A stretch of 23,899 nucleotides of DNA from CAZNOG01 sp964574635 (GTDB taxonomy: Bacteria > Bacteroidota > Bacteroidia > Flavobacteriales_D > Cryomorphaceae), in contig CAZNOG010000026.1 of the NCBI GenBank assembly GCA_964574635.1, forward strand, positions 1 to 23,899, given 5' to 3'. The position numbers were made by a program, and so were the translations under genes. Shown here piece after piece: positions 16,457 to 23,899 of the stretch. The notes under the pieces were generated by a model, which saw only the letters and a list, made by a program, of their open reading frames with translations, had not been told where the DNA came from and searched no databases. The stretch's first letter is position 1. Every line of letters starts with the position of its first letter.

Positions 16457-17631
16457 CAATTCAATATTTCTCGGTAAAGCAAGTCATAGTTTTCCAACGT
16501 TTGTTGGCGGTTTAAATTTTTAACTACCATTTCAGCCGCCAATCGGCCTTCGGCCCTTGTTTTGTCCGGGTTCTTGACCGCTTCATGAATCATTTCAACT
16601 AAATGCGCCTTATCGCGATACAGGGTTGCGGAATACAATTCGAAATGTTCGTGGAAAACAGGCAAGGATTCATTCAAAAACACCTTCACACCGCACGCGG
16701 CCATTTCTGCGGGAAGCAAACCAAATGTTTCGGCGTATGATGAAATTACGCCTATGTCCATGTTTCTAAAAAGGTCAGCTAAATTTTTGCGATCCTGAAT
16801 GTAACCATGATTTTTAATTGTTTTAATATCAAATTTTGATAGGGGTAGCCCAATTACATGCAATTCAACGGGCACATTAATTTCCCGTACCGCTTCAATG
16901 GCCATTTCCGAATTTTTGTAGTAGGATTTGGTGTTGAATATGATTATTTTCGAAATCTCATTTCTTTTTTTGTCATTATTTCTGATGAAAAATTTGTTGG
17001 TATCTATGCCATAGCGAATCACTTTTATAGAAATCGAAGGATGTACTTTCAGGATATTCTTCCTATGAGTCTCCGAGGGGGCCACAACATGTATATTAGA
17101 TGCGTTACTGAGTATATCCTTTTTTAAACGCAAGTATCTCTCTCTGGAATCGATCAACCCTTTAAAATAGGGATATTTGTCTCTAAGGCTCTGACTTCTG
17201 TTTTCCAATTTATAACCTTCTCCACCTGTAATAATCCATTCGTCGTGTGAAGTCCACACGATCGGTTTGTCCTGTTCGATTTTAAATAAGGCGGATAAAT
17301 CGAAATAACAACCGTGGATATTGTGGAGGTGTACGATATCCGCTTCTTGGTATGCAGTCAACTTTCGAAGCATCTTAAAGGTGCAGTGATACGAATCGGG
17401 TATTCCAAAAAAATTGCGGAAACCTATTTTAATCCCAAATTTCCAAAGGATTTTGTCCAAGTTGGAAATCACACGGGATCGTGTGGATTGAGGCAGTTCT
17501 ACTACCTTTTCATTCTGCGTATGTTTCTTGCCCACTAGAAGTCTGGCGCTCTTTTGATGCGTAACCAAACTCGAGGCAAACTCCTCCGCACCGCCACCAA
17601 AATCTGAGAAATTGATATGAAGGATTTTCAC
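16456..17631 (-). CDS. glycosyltransferase family 4 (GT-B)
   Basis: A 391-residue GT4 enzyme. It opens MKILHINFSDFGGGAEEF, with the glycine-rich acceptor loop, has VHLHNIHGCYFD and TSHDEWIITGGEGY in the first domain and YAETFGLLPAEMAACG as the E-x7-E donor motif in the second. The start is GTG at 17631; upstream in frame there is no ATG before a TAA at 17668-17670. It follows the GNT-I-like gene by 10 nt and is coupled to wzm through a one-base stop/start overlap. Very AT-rich (17 of 60 G+C in 16801-16860), in strong contrast to wzm. Confidence 0.9.
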   Translation of the reverse strand: MKILHINFSDFGGGAEEFASSLVTHQKSARLLVGKKHTQNEKVVELPQSTRSRVISNLDKILWKFGIKIGFRNFFGIPDSYHCTFKMLRKLTAYQEADIVHLHNIHGCYFDLSALFKIEQDKPIVWTSHDEWIITGGEGYKLENRSQSLRDKYPYFKGLIDSRERYLRLKKDILSNASNIHVVAPSETHRKNILKVHPSISIKVIRYGIDTNKFFIRNNDKKRNEISKIIIFNTKSYYKNSEMAIEAVREINVPVELHVIGLPLSKFDIKTIKNHGYIQDRKNLADLFRNMDIGVISSYAETFGLLPAEMAACGVKVFLNESLPVFHEHFELYSATLYRDKAHLVEMIHEAVKNPDKTRAEGRLAAEMVVKNLNRQQTLENYDLLYREILN

Positions 17632-17641
17632 TAATTCGGAT

Positions 17642-18568
17642 TTATGACATATCTCGTAAAATGAGCTTTATTTTTTCTTTGGCCCTATTTAGCACGGTTG
17701 ATTTTTTGGGTCGGTAATATTCGATCATCCTCTGTCGAAATTCCATATCAAATTCCAGCGGAATTTTTTCTACAGCAATACTGTCTACAATTGTTTGTTT
17801 CAAGTATAATTCATTTGTGCCGCAATTCACGCCCGTCCCGTCAAGGCCAATGTTTCTCACGAGACTCTTGTATGGATGCAATGATAATCCGTTCCGTAAA
17901 TTAACACTTGCTTGCCACAAAATTGCCCAGGACTTCAATTGCCCGGATACGTTCCGTTCAAGTTGATTCAAAAATACTCCACTGTCATCTAGATCAAACC
18001 AAGATTTTTTGTTTTGCTCAGTCAATTGCTTCATTAAATATGTTGGGTTTCTTTCCAGATGTCGCCACCTGTCATCCCAAGTTGCCCAGCCCCAACATGA
18101 AGTGGATTGGTAGAATAGGGTTGGCCGTTTCTTATTATTTTTAACGGGAAACATGTACCCCGATACGTGCATTACCTTCGATTCATGTTGGTAGAAGTTC
18201 AATGCATCGTTCATGTATTTCAAAAAACCGGGTGCCGTGACTATATCATCCTCCAATACAATAACCTTTTTGTATGATTGAATGACCACTTCAACCCCGT
18301 TGACGATATTGTCCGCCAATCCAAAATTCTTTTCCCGCAGAATAATCTCCTTCTTTTTACCTTTCCAATCAAAGTTTCTACAAACATCCACTACTTCATC
18401 ACGCAATATCTTATCCCTGCTATCTTTGTTTCCATCGATAAATATGAAAAGCTCACTTTCGTCGGCCAGAATGTTCTTTTGCAATGCCTCCAAAGTGAGC
18501 GAAATATGCTTCGGCCTGTTGTACCCAAATAAAACGATCGGGGCAACTTCTTTAATCGTGTTCGCCAT
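17642..18568 (-). CDS. GT-A glycosyltransferase resembling GNT-I (GT13)
   Basis: A 308-residue GT-A transferase. APIVLFGYNRPKHISLTL (9-26) and FIFIDGNKD (41-49) form the nucleotide-binding start, KVIVLEDDIVTAPGFLKYM (101-119) contains the metal-binding EDD (106-108), and CWGWATWDDRW (158-168) a tryptophan-rich acceptor-site loop. This order, and EDD followed by AP-x-F-x-x-Y, recalls N-acetylglucosaminyltransferase I. The frame is open to 18748, but the ATG at 18568 gives the natural family N-terminus and lies 4 nt after a perfect TATCTTTG. It is the first gene of the long minus-strand run. Donor is unknown; UDP-GlcNAc is a guess from the family. Confidence 0.83.
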   Translation of the reverse strand: MANTIKEVAPIVLFGYNRPKHISLTLEALQKNILADESELFIFIDGNKDSRDKILRDEVVDVCRNFDWKGKKKEIILREKNFGLADNIVNGVEVVIQSYKKVIVLEDDIVTAPGFLKYMNDALNFYQHESKVMHVSGYMFPVKNNKKRPTLFYQSTSCWGWATWDDRWRHLERNPTYLMKQLTEQNKKSWFDLDDSGVFLNQLERNVSGQLKSWAILWQASVNLRNGLSLHPYKSLVRNIGLDGTGVNCGTNELYLKQTIVDSIAVEKIPLEFDMEFRQRMIEYYRPKKSTVLNRAKEKIKLILRDMS

Positions 18569-21500
18569 GTGGCAAAGATATCCAATTTCGATAGCGGCCA
18601 AGAGACCAATCGGCCTTGGAATCTCGCTTCTTCTCCTTTTGCCGTTGTTGTTTCTTAAATACAGCGCAACTGCCCAGTCTCCCGATCTTTTATTCAGGAG
18701 CGATACTTTGGTCACCTTGGCCGGCAGCGACGTCGTGGAATGGCGCAACTTACTTTCAGAAGGATCGAAATTTGAACAACTGACGGCAAACAGGCGCGCT
18801 GCTCACGATACCTTGGACAATGGCCTTGTTATCATCGATTTTCGGAATTCCAACAATTTTTTGACCCTTAATCATGAGATTTCGCCCAAGGCGATTATGG
18901 TAATTGGCAAATTGGACGGATTTCCAAATTACGCCCGCATAATTGACCGGGGTGCGGCAAATGATTGTGGTATTCATATCCGTCCTGGGGGTATTGAGGG
19001 GAGATTCGATGACGTGGTTTCTAAAAGAACCATATTTGGCTCGGCGGATACATCCTATACCGCAATAAGCATCATAACTTCAGGCGCAACGACGGAAGCC
19101 TTCGGTAGAATTGGCTTGACAACCACGTTTCTTGGAATGGATAAAACATGGTTGGAAGGCAACTATCAATTAGGAAGAAATGGATTGAGTTTCAATGGGC
19201 AAGTTTTGGAAGTTTCAATTTTCAATGATCTTTTGACAAATGAAGAGCTCATTGCATATGAGACATCAAGATTTAATTATTATAGCCCGCCCCCGGAATT
19301 GGCGCAATCTGACACATTATTCATTTCTGACTTTTGCCCAACTACCATTACCCCGGGATCTTATTTTGTGAGTTATCAATGGTCTACCGGCGAAGTCAGT
19401 CCGGAAATATCGGCCGTAAAAACCGGTTGGTATAAAGTGACCGTGGAGGATATGTTTAGTAGGATATTTAGCGACTCCGTATACGTCCAATACCCCGGCC
19501 ACTTCATCACCGACTTCTCCCTCTGTTCCAACGAAGAGCGCCTATGGGATTTGGAACTCGGCGAGGACTTTGCCTTCACGTGGCAAGACGGTACCACCGA
19601 CGGGGAATACCTCATTACCCAAGCCGGCACCTACCAGGTGACCGTGGAAGACAACGCGGGGTGCTCCTACACCCACCAAGTGGAAGTCACCCTGGACGAC
19701 TTCCCCCACACCGTCGACATCGCCGAACCATCCCCCTTCTGCCTCGGAAACGACCTCCACCTCTCGGGCGGTTTCGACGGGGCACAGCTCTACTTCTGGT
19801 CCACCGGCTCCACCGCCCCCTTCATCACCCCACAGGAATCCGGCACCTACTGGGTGGAAGTCTCCAACCTGAACAACTGCATCGGACGCGACACCGTCGA
19901 AGTCGACATCGTGGGCGAAGCCCCCGAAGTGGCCTTCACCACCGGACCGGTATGCATCGACAACCCCGTCACCTTCCAAGACGCCACTGAACCCGAAGCC
20001 GGCACCACCCCCGTGGCGTGGGCCTGGTACCTCGGCAACGACACCCTCCACTCCGAATCCGCACAGGCCACCTACCACCAAACCGGACCGGTGCCCGTCG
20101 CACTTACCCTCACCCTCGACAACGGATGCACCGGCACCGCACGCGATACCATACTCGTCAACCCACTGCCGGAAGTCAACTTCTCCGCGCCCATCGTCTG
20201 CGCCGGCAACGAGGCCTTCTTCGAAAGCTTCGCCACCGTGCCCGACGGAGAAATCTTCGACCTCCTCTGGAACTTCGGCAACAACACCACCGACCAAGGC
20301 GTCATCGGTTCCACCGTCTTCCAAAACCTCGGCGACAATACCGTTACTCTCACCGCCACTTCCACCGCCGGCTGTGTCGACTCCCTCTCACGCACCGTAG
20401 AAGTCCTCGGTAGCCCCGTCGCCGACTTCGAATTCCAAAACGTCTGCATCGGACAAACAATGGCCTTCAACGAACTCGTCGATACCCAAGAATCCGGACC
20501 CGTCTTCTACCGATGGTCCTTCGGAGACGGCTTCTTCTCCAACTTCCCCAACACCGGACACCAATACGCCGCGCCCGGCGCATACGACGTCACCCTCACC
20601 GCCACCGGAAACAACCTCGGGGCCAACGGGTGCAAAGACACCATCACCAAAACCGTTATCGTATTCCCGCCGCCCACCGCTCAGGCTGCCGCCAACGACA
20701 CCTGCTTCGGCACGCCGCTCACCCTCGCCGACCTCACACCGCCAAAAGTCATCGCCGATACCCCCGACCCGGTCGTCGACCGTCTCTGGACACTCACCGA
20801 AAGCCCCTCGGGTGGGGGAGGTGTACTCGGTGAAGACAGCCTCCTCAACTGGATCCCCGACCTGCCCGGAGCGCACGCTGTCCGCCTCGACGTAGTTACC
20901 GCCGCGGGATGCCACGCCCACAAAGTCACAAACCTCAGCATCCTGCCCGCCCCCCACGCCGACTTCGCACTCGAACTCCCCGTGCAGGCCCCGCCCATCA
21001 CCGTACAACCCCAAAACACCTCCCTCGGCGCCACCCACCATCAGTGGTTCCTCAACGGTGAACCCGTCGCCACCGCACCCGACCCCGAAATCACCTTCCC
21101 CGATACCGGCCAATACACCCTCACCCTCGTCGCGGCAAACGAACTCCTCTGCGCCGACACGGTATCCAAGCACTTCCGCGTCATCATCCCCCGCTACGAC
21201 ATCGTCCTCGGCGAACTCTACCCCCAAGTGCAAAACGGACGCCTCCGCATCCAAGCCGCCCTCTACAACGCCGGCAACACGCCCGTCCACACCTTCGACG
21301 CCCGCGCCCAAGTGGGACACAACCCCGAGGTGGCCTTCACCCAAAACGCCTCCATCCCACCGGGAAATACCGTCCTGCACGAATTCACCACCGCCTTCGA
21401 GTGGCGCGCCGCCGACCTGCCCTACGTTTGCCTGTGGGTGGGAAACCCCGACGGCATTGACCAAAACCCCGACGCCCCCGCCGAAGCCGACATCACGAAC

Positions 21501-21785
21501 AACTACCGCTGCGCGGCCCTGCCCGTCTCGGAGCCCATCATCTCCGACCCCCGGCCCAATCCCGCCACCCACGAAGTCCACTTGTCTGTCGTGCTGCCCC
21601 GCGCCGCCACCGCCACCCTCGACCTCATCGACCCCTCCGGCCGCACCATCCGCAGCAGCCGCCAACCCCTCCCCGAGGGGTATTCTCCCTTCACCATGGA
21701 TGTGAGCAACCTACAGCCGGGGATGTATTTGCTGCGTCTTGAAATCGGCGAAGAGGTTATTGTGAGAAGAATCGTCGTTAAATAA
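18567..21785 (+). CDS. secreted LamG/Ig/PKD multidomain protein with T9SS type A sorting domain
   Basis: A 1072-residue cell-surface protein. Residues 1-37 are a signal peptide (basic AAKR, then a leucine-rich core, ending SATAQ). About 40-270 form a LamG/concanavalin-like domain ending FNGQVLEVSIFNDLLTNEEL. Next come Ig-like modules with repeated WSTG...GTYxVxVED patterns, then PKD-like domains, the clearest with YRWSFGDGFF and GAYDVTLTATG. The last 75 residues are a T9SS type A tail: PRPNPATHEVHLSV, LIDPSGRTI, LQPGMYLLRLE, ending in a basic VRRIVVK. Likely an adhesin or glycan-binding surface protein. The frame is open back to 18282, but the ATG at 18567 gives the signal peptide. G+C jumps inside the gene from 22 of 60 (19141-19200) to 40 of 60 (20041-20100). 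Confidence 0.9.
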   Translation: MWQRYPISIAAKRPIGLGISLLLLLPLLFLKYSATAQSPDLLFRSDTLVTLAGSDVVEWRNLLSEGSKFEQLTANRRAAHDTLDNGLVIIDFRNSNNFLTLNHEISPKAIMVIGKLDGFPNYARIIDRGAANDCGIHIRPGGIEGRFDDVVSKRTIFGSADTSYTAISIITSGATTEAFGRIGLTTTFLGMDKTWLEGNYQLGRNGLSFNGQVLEVSIFNDLLTNEELIAYETSRFNYYSPPPELAQSDTLFISDFCPTTITPGSYFVSYQWSTGEVSPEISAVKTGWYKVTVEDMFSRIFSDSVYVQYPGHFITDFSLCSNEERLWDLELGEDFAFTWQDGTTDGEYLITQAGTYQVTVEDNAGCSYTHQVEVTLDDFPHTVDIAEPSPFCLGNDLHLSGGFDGAQLYFWSTGSTAPFITPQESGTYWVEVSNLNNCIGRDTVEVDIVGEAPEVAFTTGPVCIDNPVTFQDATEPEAGTTPVAWAWYLGNDTLHSESAQATYHQTGPVPVALTLTLDNGCTGTARDTILVNPLPEVNFSAPIVCAGNEAFFESFATVPDGEIFDLLWNFGNNTTDQGVIGSTVFQNLGDNTVTLTATSTAGCVDSLSRTVEVLGSPVADFEFQNVCIGQTMAFNELVDTQESGPVFYRWSFGDGFFSNFPNTGHQYAAPGAYDVTLTATGNNLGANGCKDTITKTVIVFPPPTAQAAANDTCFGTPLTLADLTPPKVIADTPDPVVDRLWTLTESPSGGGGVLGEDSLLNWIPDLPGAHAVRLDVVTAAGCHAHKVTNLSILPAPHADFALELPVQAPPITVQPQNTSLGATHHQWFLNGEPVATAPDPEITFPDTGQYTLTLVAANELLCADTVSKHFRVIIPRYDIVLGELYPQVQNGRLRIQAALYNAGNTPVHTFDARAQVGHNPEVAFTQNASIPPGNTVLHEFTTAFEWRAADLPYVCLWVGNPDGIDQNPDAPAEADITNNYRCAALPVSEPIISDPRPNPATHEVHLSVVLPRAATATLDLIDPSGRTIRSSRQPLPEGYSPFTMDVSNLQPGMYLLRLEIGEEVIVRRIVVK
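18573..18580 (-). promoter_or_regulatory. -7 promoter box TATCTTTG for the gene at 18568
   Basis: On the minus strand TATCTTTG matches TAnnTTTG perfectly and ends 4 nt before the ATG at 18568. A TTG lies about 18 nt further upstream, close to the usual 19-21 nt. The box lies inside codons 3-5 of the divergent gene on the plus strand. It is the likely promoter for the polysaccharide operon. Confidence 0.6.
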
Positions 21786-21841
21786 CGATCGATTAGTGAA
21801 TTGACAATTGACAACCAACAGCTCATCCCTCCCCGCATGCC
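21786..21841. other. short spacer between the T9SS gene and the repeat array
   Basis: Fifty-six bases with a near-duplicated TTGACAATTGACAA and no gene or clear terminator hairpin. The palindromic arms that follow may serve as the terminator. Confidence 0.5.
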
Positions 21842-22243
21842 CGTCATTGCGAAGGCTTTGCCTGAAGCAATCCAGCCGTCCGTTCCGATGAACATGCGAT
21901 GTATGATGTCAAGTATTCCCGCCCAAAGCAATCCGACGAATTGAATCGGGCTGATAACTGCCGTTCCTTTCTATTAGCCTGGATTGCCGCGCCTAGCGGC
22001 TCGCAATGACGATCTTACGACACGTGCGTCTCCCCGGCTGCCCGTCATTGCGAAGGCTTTGCCTGAAGCAATCCAGCCGTCCGTTCCGATGAACATGCGA
22101 TGTATGATGTCAAGTATTCCCGCCCAAAGCAATCCGACGAATTGAATCGGGCTGATATCTTCCATTCCTTTCTATTAGTCTGGATTGCCGCGCCTAGCGG
22201 CTCGCAATGACGATTTTACGACACGTACGTCTCCCCGCCTGCC

Positions 22244-22322
22244 CGTCATTGCGAAGGCTTTGCCTGAAGCAATCCAGTCTTGCCTTCTGATGTTCATTCC
22301 ATTCATCACCTCCCTGCCTGCC
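22244..22322. repeat. 79-bp short unit of the array (also 22725-22803 and 23377-23455)
   Basis: A left arm followed by a different linker (TCTTGCCTTCTGATGTTCAT and so on) and no right arm. All three copies carry the A-type arm (AGGC-TTT-GCCT). A related 92-bp unit at 23285-23376 carries a B-type arm and a diverged, longer linker. Confidence 0.9.
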
Positions 22323-23004
22323 CGTCATTGCGCGGGCTTCGCCCAAAGCAATCCAGCCGTCCGTTTCTATGAACATGCGATGTATGATGTCAAGTATTCA
22401 CGCCCAAAGCAATCCGACGAATTGAATCGGGCTGATAACTGCCGTTCCTTTCTATTAGCCTGGATTGCCGCGCCTAGCGGTTCGCAATGACGATTTTACA
22501 TCATGTGCGTCTCCCCGGCTGCCCGTCATTGCGCGGGCTCCGCCCAAAGCAATCCAGCCGTCCGTTTCTATGAACATGCGATGTATGATGTCAAGTATTC
22601 ACGCCCAAAGCAATCCAACGAATTGAATCGGGCTGATATCTTCCATTCCATTCTATTAGTCTGGATTGCCGCGCCTAGCGGCTCGCAATGACGATTTTAC
22701 GACACGTACGTCTCCCCGCCTGCCCGTCATTGCGAAGGCTTTGCCTGAAGCAATCCAGTCTTGCCTTCTGATGTTCATTCCATTCATCACCTCCCTGCCT
22801 GCCCGTCATTGCGCGGGCTCCGCCCAAAGCAATCCAGTCGTCCGTTCCGATGAACATGCGATGTATGATGTCAAGTATTCACGCCCAAAGCAATCCACAG
22901 GATTCAATCCGGCTATTATCTTTCATTCCTTTCTATTAGCCTGGATTGCCGCGCCTAGCGGCTCGCAATGACGATCTTACGACACGTACGTCTCCCCGGC
23001 TGCC

Positions 23005-23144
23005 CGTCATTGCGAAGGCTTTGCCTGAAGCAATCCACAGGATTCAATCCGGCTATTATCTTCCATTCCTTTCTATTAGCCTGGATTGCCGCGCCTAGCG
23101 GCTCGCAATGACGATCTTACGACACGTACGTCTCCCCGGCTGCC
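23005..23144. repeat. 140-bp deleted unit of the array (also 23145-23284)
   Basis: The left arm joins directly to the ACAGGATTCAATCC part of the linker. Compared with the 201-bp unit at 22804, exactly 61 bp are missing, the distance between two copies of CGCCCAAAGCAATCC (22821-22835 and 22882-22896). Confidence 0.9.
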
Positions 23145-23899
23145 CGTCATTGCGAAGGCTTTGCCTGAAGCAATCCACAGGATTCAATCCGGCTATTATC
23201 TTCCATTCCTTTCTATTAGCCTGGATTGCCGCGCCTAGCGGCTCGCAATGACGATCTTACGACACGTACGTCTCCCCGGCTGCCCGTCATTGCGCGGGCT
23301 TCGCCCAAAGCAATCCAGTCGTGCCTCTTGACGATCATTCCATTCATCACTCCCCGGTATGCCCGGATCGCCTGCCCGTCATTGCGAAGGCTTTGCCTGA
23401 AGCAATCCAGTCTTGCCTTCTGATGTTCATTCCATTCATCACCTCCCCGCCTGCCCGTCATTGCGCGGGCTTCGCCCAAAGCAATCCAGCCGTCCGTTTC
23501 TATGAACATGCGATGTATGATGTCAAGTATTCACGCCCAAAGCAATCCACAGGATTCAATCCGGCTATTATCTTCCATTCCTTTCTATTAGTCTGGATTG
23601 CCGCGCCTGGCGGCTCGCAATGACGATCTTACGACACGTACGTCTCCCCGGCTGCCCGTCATTGCGCGGGCTTCGCCCAAAGCAATCCAGCCGTCCGTTC
23701 CGATGAACATGCGATGAATGATGTCAAGTATTCACGCCCAAAGCAATCCGACGAATTGAATCGGGCTGATAACTGCCGTTCCTTTCTATTAGCCTGGATT
23801 GCCGCGCCTAGCGGCTCGCAATGACGATCTTACGACACGTACGTCTCCCCGGCTGCCCGTCATTGCGCGGGCTTCGCCCAAAGCAATCCAGCCGTCCGT

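Larger units (their letters stand above)
21842..23899. repeat. modular array of palindromic repeats (14 left arms, 9 right arms)
   Basis: The left arm starts CGTCATTGCG and ends GCAATCCAG (34 nt in the first unit). It occurs 14 times, at 21842, 22043, 22244, 22323, 22524, 22725, 22804, 23005, 23145, 23285, 23377, 23456, 23657 and 23858. The right arm, CTGGATTGC to GCAATGACG (33 nt, first at 21979-22011), is its inverted relative and occurs 9 times. Full units are 34-nt left arm, 103-nt linker, 33-nt right arm, 31-nt linker: 201 bp. Successive distances are 201, 201, 79, 201, 201, 79, 201, 140, 140, 92, 79, 201, 201. The array runs off the window. Short open frames inside it are repeat translations, not genes. 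Confidence 0.95.

Noticed and set aside
4187..18566. Genomic island carried by an insertion sequence or integrase
   Set aside because: Composition suggests exchange, but no transposase, integrase, tRNA target or flanking direct repeats are visible; homologous recombination is the simpler reading.
18569..18748. Longer start for the GNT-I-like gene (open to 18748)
   Set aside because: The extra 60 residues are antisense to the signal peptide region and lie before the natural family N-terminus and its promoter box.
20388..21665. 425-residue open frame opposite the T9SS protein
   Set aside because: Gly/Val/Glu-rich low-complexity shadow caused by high GC3 on the other strand.
22185..23623. Several 60-101 residue open frames in the repeat array (starting PRLAARNDD)
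   Set aside because: All are translations of the same palindromic arms and linkers, repeated with the array; no independent coding signal.
21842..23899. CRISPR array
   Set aside because: The arms are regularly placed but the sequences between them are themselves repeated, the units are 79-201 bp, and there are no unique spacers and no cas genes.

Overview
The window carries a surface-polysaccharide biosynthesis and export locus from a member of the Bacteroidota, probably Flavobacteriales-like (the order is a guess). The phylum call rests on a type IX secretion C-terminal sorting domain on the large protein at 18567-21785, on -7 promoter boxes of the Bacteroidota type (TAnnTTTG) 4-5 nt before start codons, on the absence of clear Shine-Dalgarno sequences, and on typical Bacteroidota glycosyltransferase families.

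Layout. 1-118: 9-bp minisatellite. 162-1574 (+): polytopic Wzy-like protein, convergent with a GT4 glycosyltransferase (2904-1585, -). 3083-4186 and 4243-5706 (+): a membrane-anchored GT2 and a GT-C-like polytopic protein. From 18568 down to 5776 nearly everything is on the minus strand. In transcription order: GNT-I-like GT-A transferase, GT4, Wzm (ABC permease), a GT-B protein, Wzt (ABC ATPase with C-terminal carbohydrate-binding domain), FkbM methyltransferase, sulfotransferase, GT2, GT2, GT4, then polysaccharide deacetylase-like protein, second sulfotransferase, hexapeptide acyltransferase and an LPG-synthase/AglD-type membrane protein. 18567-21785 (+) encodes a secreted LamG/Ig/PKD protein with a T9SS tail. 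21842 to the window end is an array of palindromic repeats.

How it fits together (inference): GT2, GT4 and GT-B enzymes build a heteropolysaccharide on a lipid carrier. It is decorated by sulfation (two enzymes), O-methylation (FkbM), O-acylation and perhaps deacetylation, then exported by Wzm/Wzt, whose C-terminal domain would read the terminal modification. There is no obvious Wzx flippase. Two polytopic proteins (162-1574 and 4243-5706) could polymerise or add residues on the periplasmic side.

The strongest unusual signals are: (i) sharp base-composition mosaicism, with GC-rich 'backbone' genes alternating with AT-richer 'cargo' genes, including shifts inside single genes (the T9SS protein near 19,480 and Wzt at its domain border); (ii) a modular repeat array whose units have exact periods of 201, 79, 140 and 92 bp, with a 140-bp unit explained by deletion between 15-nt direct repeats; (iii) a divergent gene pair whose two ATG codons share one CATG. 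I see no transposase, integrase, tRNA, rRNA or CRISPR array.
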